From positions 634 through 10,967 of the forward strand of contig JAAAVE010001020.1 in the NCBI GenBank assembly GCA_015679605.1: a stretch of DNA of 10,334 nt, read 5' to 3'. Position 1 is the stretch's first letter. Every line of letters begins with the position of its first letter. The stretch comes from Podila epigama. Its lineage: Eukaryota > Mortierellomycota > Mortierellomycetes > Mortierellales > Mortierellaceae. A program made the translations under genes and the position numbers. Positions 1-9,200 of the stretch are shown one piece after another. The notes under the pieces are model-generated. The model did no database searches. It saw only the letters and a list, made by a program, of their open reading frames with translations, and was not told the DNA's origin.

Positions 1-131
1 AAAAAAAAAAAAAAAAAGGACACGAGTCGTTATTGTCTCAATACCATTTTCGATACAGAGATGCGCCATATGATACACTGAAGTCAAAGTACAACAACTC
101 ATATGTCCTTGAGTATCTTCACCCCATACAG
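1..131 (+). other. Unresolved 5' segment of the PON-like gene (intron and/or upstream exon)
   Basis: The segment opens with 17 A residues, followed by an AG at 17-18. It is most simply the end of an intron that stops at 131 or 149, because the downstream coding frame has TGA codons at 71-73 and 110-112. A different frame is open from 18 to beyond 170 and reads plausible protein (for example RYRDAPYDTLKSKYNNSYV). However, no GT donor in the right phase joins it to the next exon. I cannot tell whether that is chance, a micro-intron or a one-base frameshift. Confidence 0.4.
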
Positions 132-1715
132 ATATCCCTGGTCCTGCAGCCATCGAGATCTTGGATCATGAAAAGCTAGCGTTTGTGTCGTCTGATGACC
201 GGTCCTGGATTCGATCGAGTCGGTTTTTCCACCGACCAAGCTCAAAAACAGAACACAATGGTGGCATTTTCACCTTTTCTCTGGATGTGAGTTCTCCACC
301 AATACGCTTATCGAAAGCACTCTGAAAATTGTGGTTTTTAGTTCAAAAAAAAAAAAAAAAAAAAAAAAACGTGTCATAACCATTTCATTCATCGTCCAAT
401 ATCTTCTTGTTTGACATGTTTGCATGCTTAGCACAAGCAAGAATCATTGAAGGAATGCAAACTCAAAGGATATTCGAAGGACGACGACTTTCACCCAGCT
501 GGAATGTCACTCTTCCGTTTCCAGGACGACACACAGACCTGGATCGACCGTCTCTTTGTCATCAACCATTCTCACAAAGGCGACATGGTGGAGCTGTTTG
601 ATTACTCGCCCCGGTCTAATCAGCTGACCTTTGTCAAGCGAATCGAGAGCAATCTCTTTGTCACGCCCAAGAGTATTGTAGCTGTGGACAAAGACCGTTT
701 CTATCTGACGAATCAACATGTAATTTAATGACCGATAAGTGCTCGTGTGGACATAATTCGCTACTATTCGCTCTTTCCTTTTTTTTTTTTTTTTTTGTGG
801 AGTCAACGACCCTAATGACATTTTCCATATCTCCAAACGAATCTAGGGCATGGTTGTCAAGTATGGGCGTGTAGTCGAAGACCTTGCTGGTCTATCTCTT
901 GGATCGGTTGTTTACTATAATGGCAGCGATGCTATCAAAGCTCTCGAGTCTCTTGCTAATCCCTATGGTAAGTTGTGTCTTCCATCTTGACCCCTCCACT
1001 TGCCTTGGCCCTGAATGTTATGTCGTAGAGAAAGGCATTTGAAGATGAACGGAAAGGTACTGATGGAGACCCTTCTCGCAACTAATATACAACCCTTTCC
1101 ACTAGGCATTGGTATTTCACCTGACGCGAGTCAATTGTATGTGTCCGCATTTTCGGATAGAATGGTTCATGTCTACAATATGACAGAGGACAATGCTCAA
1201 GGTGGACTGGTGCATGATGTTGACATTTGGGTGGGCAACCATGTGGACAATCTCTCGGTGGACCGACATACAGGAGATTTGTATGTGGCCAGCCATCCGT
1301 CCTACTCGACGTACCTCCGTCATCAGCTTGGGTATGAACCGCAGGCACCATCACACGTGGTCAAGATTGAGCGACTTTTGCCCGAGAACTACATTAGCCA
1401 AAAGAGCTCGCAACCACACCTGTACTTTTTCCCTGCGCCAGAACTGCCGCCACTCAAGTGGGAAGTGAAGGATTTGTTTTACAGCAATGGCGAGGATATA
1501 TCTGGTAGAGTGTTTTTTGGTTATTTTTTTTTTCCATCATTGCTTATTTATGCGTTGATCAATGAGCCCTAACTCTTTTTTTATTTGTCGACTCTTTTAT
1601 TTCATTATTTCTATGACTAGCCGCGACGGTTGTGGCGTATTGGCGTGGCAATCTCATCCTGGGCTCAAGCACGAGCCACCACCTCCTTCGGTGCTCTCTT
1701 CGTCTGGATCAATAG
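132..1715 (+). CDS. Paraoxonase/arylesterase-like protein (PON family), spliced, 5' end incomplete
   Basis: The exons read about 132-286, 432-719, 847-967, 1106-1504 and 1621-1715, joined by introns whose phases all agree, and encode about 350 residues, close to the usual 355 of animal paraoxonases. The spliced product can be followed along the six-bladed propeller of PON1: AIEILDHEKLAFVSSD, then RLFVINH, VELFDY, SIVAVDKDRFYLTNQH, VVYYN, GIGISPD, VDNLSVDRHTGDLYVASHP, and a C-terminal ATVVAYWRGNLILGSS followed by the family's terminal Cys (codon 1692-1694). Known members are calcium-dependent lactonases/arylesterases; some homologues act as membrane chaperones instead. Several metal ligands are replaced here (see findings), so hydrolytic activity is doubtful. 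The last exon ends in TAG at 1713-1715. The start codon, any N-terminal signal anchor and the partner of the terminal Cys are not visible. The 5' boundary is uncertain: the coding frame is closed by a TGA at 110-112, so an acceptor at 131 (ATACAG) or 149 (CTGCAG) is needed. Family assignment is firm; function is open. Confidence 0.85.
287..431 (+). other. Intron of the PON-like gene (phase 0)
   Basis: The donor GTGAGT is at 287-292 and the acceptor TGCTTAG ends at 431. Removing it joins FTFSLD to HKQESLKECK in frame, which restores the paraoxonase alignment. An alternative acceptor six bases downstream (AG at 436-437) keeps the frame and would drop two residues. The intron contains an uninterrupted run of 25 A. 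Confidence 0.8.
345..369 (+). repeat. Poly-A tract (25 bases) inside an intron
   Basis: An uninterrupted run of A lies on the sense strand in the middle of the intron at 287-431. It is probably slippage-prone and its length may vary between isolates or be miscalled. Confidence 0.95.
720..846 (+). other. Intron of the PON-like gene (phase 0)
   Basis: The donor GTAATT is at 720-725, the branch-like CTAAT at 812-816, and the acceptor ATCTAG ends at 846. Splicing joins FYLTNQH to GMVVKYG. Without splicing the frame stops at once with TAA. Confidence 0.85.
779..796 (+). repeat. Poly-T tract (18 bases) inside an intron
   Basis: A run of 18 T lies upstream of the branch site of the intron at 720-846. 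It is preceded by CTCTTTCC, making a long pyrimidine stretch. Confidence 0.95.
968..1105 (+). other. Intron of the PON-like gene (phase 1)
   Basis: A strong donor GTAAGT lies at 968-973, the branch-like CTAAT at 1082-1086, and the acceptor CCACTAG ends at 1105. Splicing creates ANPYGIGISPD, the equivalent of the FANGINISPD blade of PON1. Without splicing the frame is lost. Confidence 0.9.
1505..1620 (+). other. Last intron of the PON-like gene (phase 1)
   Basis: The donor GTAGAG is at 1505, a canonical branch site CTAAC at 1569-1573, and the acceptor ATGACTAG ends at 1620. Splicing joins GEDIS to ATVVAYWRGN, matching the last blade of the paraoxonase propeller and leading to the TAG stop at 1713-1715. 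Unspliced reading gives an unrelated hydrophobic tail and a stop at 1570-1572. Confidence 0.85.
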
Positions 1716-1933
1716 GGTTTTCTTTGTGATTTATACGTCGTCCATCGTTAACACTTCAATGGACGGGAATAGCCATTTATTTGATTACACAATTAAAACA
1801 AAACACGACATACTGCACTTTTTTCGCATGCGGATGCACACGCGCACTCTACACACTCCACTCTGCACTTGTGATTGTACAATACGCTTTCTACACATTT
1901 TACACACTTCACACAACACGCGTGCACTCATTC

Positions 1934-1985
1934 ACACACACACCTACACCTTCACCTACACCTACACCTACACACAAACACAAAC
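1934..1985 (+). repeat. CA-rich microsatellite with hexamer unit (CACCTA)
   Basis: A CACACACAC run passes into imperfect copies of CACCTA/CACCTT and then CACAAA. It is non-coding in context. Confidence 0.85.
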
Positions 1986-2260
1986 ATACACTCTCATAAA
2001 CTCAATCTATCATTCACCCGTCGATCATGATACCATTCATTCTATCTGCCCCCCCTTTTTTTTCTCTCTCTTTTCAACAATGTCTCCTGAGGTCCAGCTG
2101 GTCTCATTGAGATTGTCAGTTGAACATTTTTGCATAGCAAATCAATGTTTGTTGCCTCTGCCATCTGCCCATTTTATCCATTTGTCCATCCATCCTGCCT
2201 TCCTTTCACTCACTCACGCATGTGCCTGCCTGGCCTGCCCGCCTGCCCTGCCCCTCCTCA

Positions 2261-2276
2261 ACACACACACACACAC
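2261..2276 (+). repeat. (AC)n dinucleotide microsatellite
   Basis: Eight AC units are followed directly by TCTCTCT. Copy number may be polymorphic. Confidence 0.9.
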
Positions 2277-2412
2277 TCTCTCTTGACATCTCGATGACAT
2301 CCTGACATACCCTCAGCTTCATCCTCTGACTCTCCACGAGGTTCGACCTTAAACTGGGCCAGTCAGCTTACTGCATGTAGTTCACCCTACAGAACTCGAC
2401 TCGACGTCCATC

Positions 2413-2422
2413 CCTCTCTCTC

Positions 2423-2456
<34 letters not shown>
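2413..2456 (+). repeat. (CT)n microsatellite, polypyrimidine mirror repeat
   Basis: About 22 CT units with a single G interruption at 2430. Homopurine-homopyrimidine mirror repeats like this can adopt triplex (H-DNA) structure. It sits about 800 bases upstream of the flippase start codon, within the likely promoter. Confidence 0.9.
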
Positions 2457-2639
2457 CTTTCAAGTGGCGCCCGCCCTTTTTCAATTGTCTCTCCTCGCTC
2501 CCTTTTTCTCCGCTCTCATTTTTCTTTTTCTTTTTTTTTTTTTAAAAACATTTTTCTTTTGATGCTTGTACCATCAATATATCTTCAGCCAAACAACACA
2601 GCAGAACACAGAACACAGACAACAGAACACAGAAAACGG

Positions 2640-2659
2640 AAAAAAATAAAAAATAAAAT
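2640..2659 (+). promoter_or_regulatory. TATA-like A/T-rich stretch upstream of the flippase gene
   Basis: A run of 20 bases made almost only of A with spaced T (AAAAAATAAAAAATAAAATG-like) lies about 300 bases before the 5' leader intron donor. It is a candidate TATA or nucleosome-free element. The only support is composition and position. Confidence 0.25.
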
Positions 2660-2962
2660 GTCCATCCATTGAGGGCGGCTGTCTCATCACCCACTCACTC
2701 AGTTCAGCTCAGTTCAATTGACTCCATTGTACGCTCCACACTCTAAAAAAGACATTCATTCAATTCAATTCATTCGGACATTCCACTCACTCTCATTCAA
2801 ATTCATTTTCAATTCAATTCATTCATTCATCCACACTCACTCTCTTCACTCCCTTTCACTCTCGGAGAACCCATTCACACTTTACTACTCTTCTTACCTA
2901 CTTTTCCCTTCTCTCAACTTACTGTCCCAGAGCATACAGCAAAAGGAGACACATTGCCATTG

Positions 2963-3025
2963 GTAAGTACTATTATCCCTAATACTGATGAATGCATGCA
3001 TTCATGCATTCATGCATTCTTGCAG
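2963..3025 (+). other. Probable 5' UTR intron of the flippase gene (63 bases; a longer form to 3261 is possible)
   Basis: A perfect donor GTAAGT is at 2963-2968. A branch-like CTAATACTGAT begins at 2979 and an acceptor TTCTTGCAG ends at 3025, giving a typical fungal short intron. An alternative acceptor CATTCTTAG ends at 3261, four bases before the start codon at 3265, and would make a 299-base intron. Another AG at 3098-3099 (AAACAG) is also possible. No upstream ATG is in frame with 3265 in either spliced form, so the intron is most likely untranslated. RNA reads spanning 2962 would settle which acceptor is used. Confidence 0.6.
2990..3019 (+). repeat. Tandem ATGCATTC octamer (3 copies) with a 14-base palindrome
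   Basis: ATGCATTC occurs head to tail at 2996-3003, 3004-3011 and 3012-3019. The first copy overlaps a perfect palindrome GAATGCATGCATTC at 2990-3003. The block lies between the branch site and acceptor of the likely leader intron. Confidence 0.9.
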
Positions 3026-3106
3026 TCCAATCTCGAATTGTCAATCAATCTCTCCACCTTTCCCCCTTTTCTTCTTTATTCTCTCCATCTCATAAACAGA
3101 CCACGG

Positions 3107-3180
3107 TCACTCACTCACTCACTCACTCACCTCACTCACCTCACTCCTCCACTCACTCGCTCTTCCACTCACTCACTCAT
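3107..3180 (+). repeat. (TCAC)n tetranucleotide microsatellite
   Basis: Six perfect TCAC units start at 3107, followed by degenerate CTCAC and CCACTCAC units up to about 3180, then a CT run. It lies in the 5' leader, or in the long form of the leader intron. Confidence 0.9.
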
Positions 3181-3264
3181 TCTCTCTCTCTCTCACTCAC
3201 CCCTTTTTTCTCACATATTATCACTCACACCATTTCTCTCAATACTTCAAAACATTCTTAGAAC

Positions 3265-6200
3265 ATGGTCCTGCCGGACAGCAGCACCCACGGCTCTGGT
3301 CAGGATGACCAACAGCAGGAACACATTCATCCGCCTACAGCAACGCCTGCTCCACTCTCCTCACCTTTGCCCACTACCTCCGCTCCTCCTCCTACATCTA
3401 CCTCTTCATCGTCATCATCCGCCACAGTCTTCCCTTTGGCGCCAAACCATACGCTCTCATCCAGTACACCCTCGCTTCATGCTCGTCGGCGTAGAGCCAC
3501 TCTTCAAGGTCAACAGCCCTCCATCCTCACCTCGTCCACCAACACCTCCCCCGCCACTACCACAGCTGCAACGACAGCCATTGTACCACAGCCAACACAA
3601 TCACAATCACAATCACACTCACAATCACAATCACAAACAGAAAGCCCCCGCAGAAACACACTCATAGATCAACCACAACACACACCCACTGCCGCTGCGG
3701 CCGCAGCCATGGAGCTTGGCTCTGTCAAAGAGCCAACAGCCTCCACCAACATCTCTTCTGGTAAAACTTTGGCAACAACCACAGCAACAACAACAACAAC
3801 TACATCTGGTCGGACAGAGTCAGATCAAGCACGGCCGCCACAAAACGACTCGCTTCTCAAAGAACAGCAACATCATCAACAACGACAAGAGCGAATGTCA
3901 TTCTCAGCAGCATCGACAGATCCAAGGGAGACTACATTACTGGACCACTATGACGACCAGCCAGAGTCCAGGCGTCGGCCAGGCATTTTCACCTCGCTCC
4001 TAAACAGGATCAAGAGACGTCGAGGTATGGTCTCAAAGCCAAGGAGTCGAGTCATTCCTATTTCCCCCTCCCGAAAGGCGCCACTGATCCAACCCGAGAC
4101 CGGAAAGCCCTACGTTTCCAACGCGGTGACTACAGCCCGCTACAATATGTGGAACTTTCTACCCAGGCAACTCTACGCCCAATTCTCAAAGATTGCCAAC
4201 GTCTATTTCCTATTCGTTGCATCGCTGCAAATGGTCCCAAGTTGGTCACCCACGGGTCAGTACACTACTCTCGTACCCTTGCTAGTCTTCTTGTCCATTG
4301 CAATTGCTCACGAGGGTTACGACGACTACCGCCGTCATCGTCAGGACAATGGAGAAAACAACCAACCCGCCAATGTGTTTCGAAGCTATCGTAATGCAAC
4401 CAACGCCGTCCTACCCTCACCGGAACAACGGTCTCCTGACCCTCCCTCTGATAGGCGCTCGGCTAGTAGCAGAAGTGGCTCAGGAGAGCTCTCTATCACC
4501 ATGCCTCTGACACCCTCGGGACAGACCTCGACCTCCACCTTGGCTGTCTTTCAGAAAATCAAATGGAAGGATCTTGCTGTGGGTGACATCATACGCGTGG
4601 ATCAGAACGATTGGGTCCCAGCTGACCTTATCCTCCTCCATTCAGCCGGGCCTGATGGAGGGTGTTATGTCGAAACTGCTGCGCTCGATGGAGAGACAAA
4701 TCTCAAGCAACGTCAAGCTCTCAAAATTGTCAATGACACCATTCGAACACCCGAAGACATTGCATCTTTTACAGGTATTCATTCATTGTTGCCATTGTTG
4801 CTGTTGCTGTCGATGTTGTTGATGATTCTTGTTTTTTGTTACTTTTGTTTTCTCGCCTCGCCTTGCCTTGCCTTGTCCTGTCTTGTCTCTACCAAACGTT
4901 CACCATTATCATGGCGCGTTTAGTTTAGAGGGGAAGGAGAAAGGCAAAGGATACTGAGAAAAGATAAAAGACAGAGAATTTTTTTTGTGTGTGTGATGTC
5001 ATAAGAGCGCGAATACAATTACCCGGCATGCATTCAGTCCGACTTGTTGGAAACCTGTACAAAAAATCCTTCTATGAGGAAAAAAAAAAATCACTAATCA
5101 TCGTCTCTTCCTTGTTAACAGGTACTGCCCACACTGAACAGCCAAACCAAGACCTGTACAACTTTGAAGGATACATTGAAGTCGGTAGCGGCAAAAACCT
5201 CCCCCGTCATCCACTCAGCATCCATCAAATTCTCCTCCGTGGCACTATTTTGCGCAATACTCCATTTGTCTATGGTCTCGTGGTATTTTCTGGAGAGGAT
5301 ACAAAGATCCGTCAAAATGGTTCCAAGAATGTGCGCACAAAGGCACCCAGCATGCAGCGGCTGATCAACAAAGTCATCATCGTCATCTTTTCTATCGTTA
5401 TCTTGCTTTCGGCTCTCTGCACTGTGCTCAGTGCAGTCTGGAACAGGACAAACGACAAACCGGGTCGAATGGCATGGTACCTCGCGGCCAATGGTGTCTT
5501 CAGGAGTGATACAGCATCAGTCTTGTTCGGATACATTGTCCTGTTCAACACCATGATTCCAATTTCGCTCTATGTTACCATGGAACTGGTCAAGTTACTT
5601 CAAGCCTACTTTATTCACCACGACATTGAAATGTACGACCCAGTCTCTAATACCCCTGCTGAAGCAAGGACGACAGTCATCAACGAGGAACTGGGACAGG
5701 TCAGCTATCTATTCTCAGACAAAACAGGAACTCTAACCGAGAACATCATGGTCTTTCGAAAGTTTTGCGTGGCTGGCCATTCCTTCAATCATGATCTCGA
5801 TCCAGAGTCGGTCACCAATGCAGCCAAGGCTGCGCTTGAAAACCAAGATATGTTATCGTCGGAGGGCCATGACCGTCGTGGTGACGGTTCACAGGAGTCA
5901 CATCGCCGACACAAATACAAGAGCAAAGCAGGAAAGGTGGTGGGCAAGTTGCGACGCTCTTCCCATCGAAAGAACAGACAAAGCTCTGCAACAGGATACC
6001 AAAGTCTCGGTGGAGGTGATGCTATCCCTGAAATGGAGACCACATCTCATTATCCAGACAGCATCTATGCCGGATCAGGACCTGATAAGCCTAATTATAC
6101 CGACACGATCGTCCCTTGCACACCCACCTCTCAACTCATTCCTTTTCTGCAGTCTGGAGCACGCCATGTCATGATGGACAGAATTCGATTTTTCCTTCTC

Positions 6201-9200
6201 GCCATGGCCTTGTGCCACGATGCAGTACCTGAGCTTATGAATGAAGAGGACCCGATGAGTTTTAAATATCAGGCCGCAAGTCCGGATGAGAATGCCCTTG
6301 TCGGTGGAGCCAAGGATCTTGGATATGTCTTTTTAGAGCGCACCCGTGGCGGCATCCGGGTCCGGTCCTTGCCCACATCAGCGACAGAAGAGCCTGTTGA
6401 AGAGTATTATGAGATCCTGAACATTCTCGAGTTCTCCAGCAAGCGCAAGCGTATGTCGGTCGTGTATCGAATGCCCAATGGCCGTATCTGTCTCTTTACC
6501 AAGGGCGCAGATTCTATTATTCTTGAACGAGTGCGAGATCCTCAGACTGGGTTTGACTTTCAGAACCCCGAGACACCAATGCCATTCACTCCAGATTCAA
6601 CACGCGGGTTTGACCGTTTCCAGGGCAATGACCCTCTGGACAGCCTTCAATATTCCAAGAGTAGCAAATCGCGTCATGGAGGAAATCTTTCCTCCAGTTC
6701 AGCAGCGGCAGGTGTGGGTGGTGGCGCAGGTGCAGTAGGTAACCGAAATCATTCACGCCGAGGAAGTTTGGATCGGGCCGAGACCGAAGATGGCTTCTTG
6801 TCGCCACTGCCACCCAAGAGCGCTGCTGATGAGATTACAGAGCAGGAGGAGATGGGTGCTTACTTTTTTGGACAGACACCGGGTTGGGTACAATCAGAGA
6901 TGTGGGAGTACCAACAAACGATGGACCATATTCAAGAGTATGCAACAACCGGTCTGAGAACACTGTTGTACGGACATCGCTATCTGACAGATGAAGAATA
7001 CCGCTTGTGGTCAAAGCAATACGCCGACGCTCAGAGTGCTATCGAAGGCCGCCAAGAGAAACTTGAGCAAGTGGCAGAACTGTTGGAGCATGGACTTGAC
7101 ATGACAGGAGCGACCGCCATTGAGGACAAACTTCAGGATGGTGTTCCAGAGACTATTGACAAGTTGCGACGAGCTGGTATCCGTCTGTGGATGCTGACAG
7201 GAGATAAGCGTGAGACGGCGATTAATATTGGGTACTCGTGTAGGCTCATCAAGGACTACTCAAGCACCATCATCCTTGATGTCCCGACCCAGGCTCAGGC
7301 ACACAGGGCTCTGAACAAGGCTTTGAAGGATGTGAACAAAGGAAAGTCACGGCATGTTGTGGTGGTCATTGATGGAGCAACACTCTCCATTGTCGAGCAA
7401 TCATCCGAGCTCATGGAGTTGTTTGTAGAGCTTGGAATCCGTGCTGACAGTGTCATTTGTTGCCGTGTCAGCCCCGCTCAGAAAGCCATAGTTGTCAAGA
7501 CTGTTCGGGCGAAATGCAAGAACACTGTGACCCTGGCCATTGGCGACGGCGCCAATGATATTGCCATGATCCAAGAGGCCAACGTCGGCATCGGTATCAC
7601 CGGAAAGGAGGGGCTCCAGGCTGCGCGTTCGAGTGATTATTCAATTGCACAGTTCCGATTTTTGGAGCGACTCTTGTTTGTCCACGGTCGCTGGTCCTAC
7701 GTGCGAATTTCCAAGTTTGTTCTGGGCACGTTTTACAAATGTGCGACGTTTTACCTCACGCAAGGACTTTTCCAGATCTTTACTGGCTTCTCAGGCACGT
7801 CCCTGTACGAGCAATGGACTCTTTCATTTTATAACACACTGTTCTCATCCTTGCCCGTGATGGTGGTCGGTATGTTTGAGCAGGATCTAAAGGCGTCGAC
7901 ATTGCTCCTGGTCCCAGAGTTGTACACATTTGGCCCGCGCAACCGTGGATTCTCGCTGCTTACGTATGCAACTTGGATGGCAGCGGCAGTCTACCAAGCG
8001 GTGGCCTGTTTGATGGTGCCACTTTGGATTGGTGGTGCCATTGGCAAGTTTGGAATCGAACCCGACGATGAATCTTTGTTCTCGATGGGCCTGGGCGTGT
8101 ACACGACGATTGTCTTGGTTGTGACGTTCAAAGTTGCGTACTTGGAGACGCATAATTGGTCGATTATTACGCATATCACTTCATTGATGACCATTGTGGC
8201 CTGGTTTGGCTACAACACTGTCTATTCTTTCTTTTATCCGATCAAGACGGCAGGATACCATGTTCGTGGCGCATTCCAGTCCCTGGCGCGTCATCTGCCT
8301 TTCTGGCTCACTGTGATTGTGGCGTTTATGATTGCGATTATGCCCAATATTATGGCCAAGATTTTGAAGGCGCAGATGTCGCCAACAGATGTGGATCTTT
8401 ATCAGGAGCTAGAGAAGGACCCAGATGCAGTTCAGCGATGGAAAGAATGGGAGGTTGAGCTTGGTAACCAAGGAGCAGAGGCAGAGGGAGTGACAGGCAC
8501 CAAGATTCAAAGACGTTTATCGATTGCTGCCAGTATTGTGAGTCGGCAGTCGTCTCGCGCTGCAGGGTCAGTGATCTCTGGCAGGCGAAGCCGCTCCAAG
8601 AACCGAACGAATCATTCTCGTGACAATTCGCTTGCACCTTCAAACAATCTTGATCGAGCCATCGCCACAGGACGCCACTCTCAGGATGCACCAAGAAATA
8701 TTTTTAGAGAGGACACAGATCATATGGGCGATCTTTGGGCAGGTTCTAGTCATCGTAGAGGCGCCAGTACGACGAGCCATATTGCACGCGATCGACGATC
8801 GGCTGGTTATGGAGTTGGTCATAAGGCAGGAGGTAGTCAAGGCAACCCCAGCAACCATTCTGGCCCATGGTCTGCCACTCAGGCCAACTTTCCAAGGGGG
8901 GCTCCGACCTTTATGACTGAAATTGGTTTGGTCGAAAGTAGTGGTGTTGGTGGTGGTGGTCTCCGACGTGCATCGTCGACGGGACATACGTTAGAGAGTC
9001 GTCCAGGGAAGCAGGAAAGTCAAGTGGAGAGACCTTCAACATCACCCACGTTGGATCGACATCAAACAGCCCCGACCACCCTTCCAACTATTCATCACCG
9101 ATCAACTCCCTCTTCTCAGAGCGGGCAACAACAACAACAACGTTTGGAGGACGAAACAACACGTCATCCAGCTAGTGAGAATGAGCACCCTAAAAATGTT

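Larger units (their letters stand above)
1716..2962. other. Intergenic region: 3' UTR of the PON-like gene and promoter/leader of the flippase gene
   Basis: I see no credible gene in this 1.25 kb. The long open frames are low-complexity readings of CA, CT and CACT repeats (rich in His, Thr, Ser). The + strand is strongly pyrimidine-rich over most of it, which is common in fungal promoters and leaders of highly split genes. A more complex, non-repetitive patch lies at about 2284-2407, for which I have no assignment. An A/T-rich TATA-like stretch at 2640-2659 and a T-rich block at 2521-2543 could be core promoter elements. The transcription start cannot be fixed from sequence alone. Confidence 0.7.

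Noticed and set aside
1-17. Poly-A at the window start as a retroposed or cDNA poly-A tail
   Set aside because: The neighbouring gene still has its introns, similar homopolymers occur inside those introns, and the window cut is arbitrary.
507-836. 109-codon open frame on the - strand
   Set aside because: It is antisense to a PON exon that aligns well to the family and runs into the intronic poly-T as poly-Lys.
1630-2286. 218-codon open frame on the + strand
   Set aside because: It begins within the last exon of the PON-like gene in another frame and continues through CA/CT repeats, giving a His/Thr/Tyr-rich low-complexity product with no family resemblance.
2990-3180. Possible CRISPR-like or regulatory repeat array
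   Set aside because: Units of 4-8 bases are directly adjacent with no unique spacers and the setting is eukaryotic, so these are simple tandem repeats.
2718-3667. Open frames of 82-237 codons upstream of and overlapping the flippase start
   Set aside because: They lack supported starts (one uses TTG), are Ser/His/Leu repeats from CATT, TCAC and CT tracts, and overlap the real flippase frame, which has a conserved protein.
4989-5121. Apparent start of the flippase second exon at a GTG at 4989
   Set aside because: This part is intron: it lies before a branch site and acceptor at 5121 and is unlike any P4-ATPase. The conserved sequence begins right after the acceptor.
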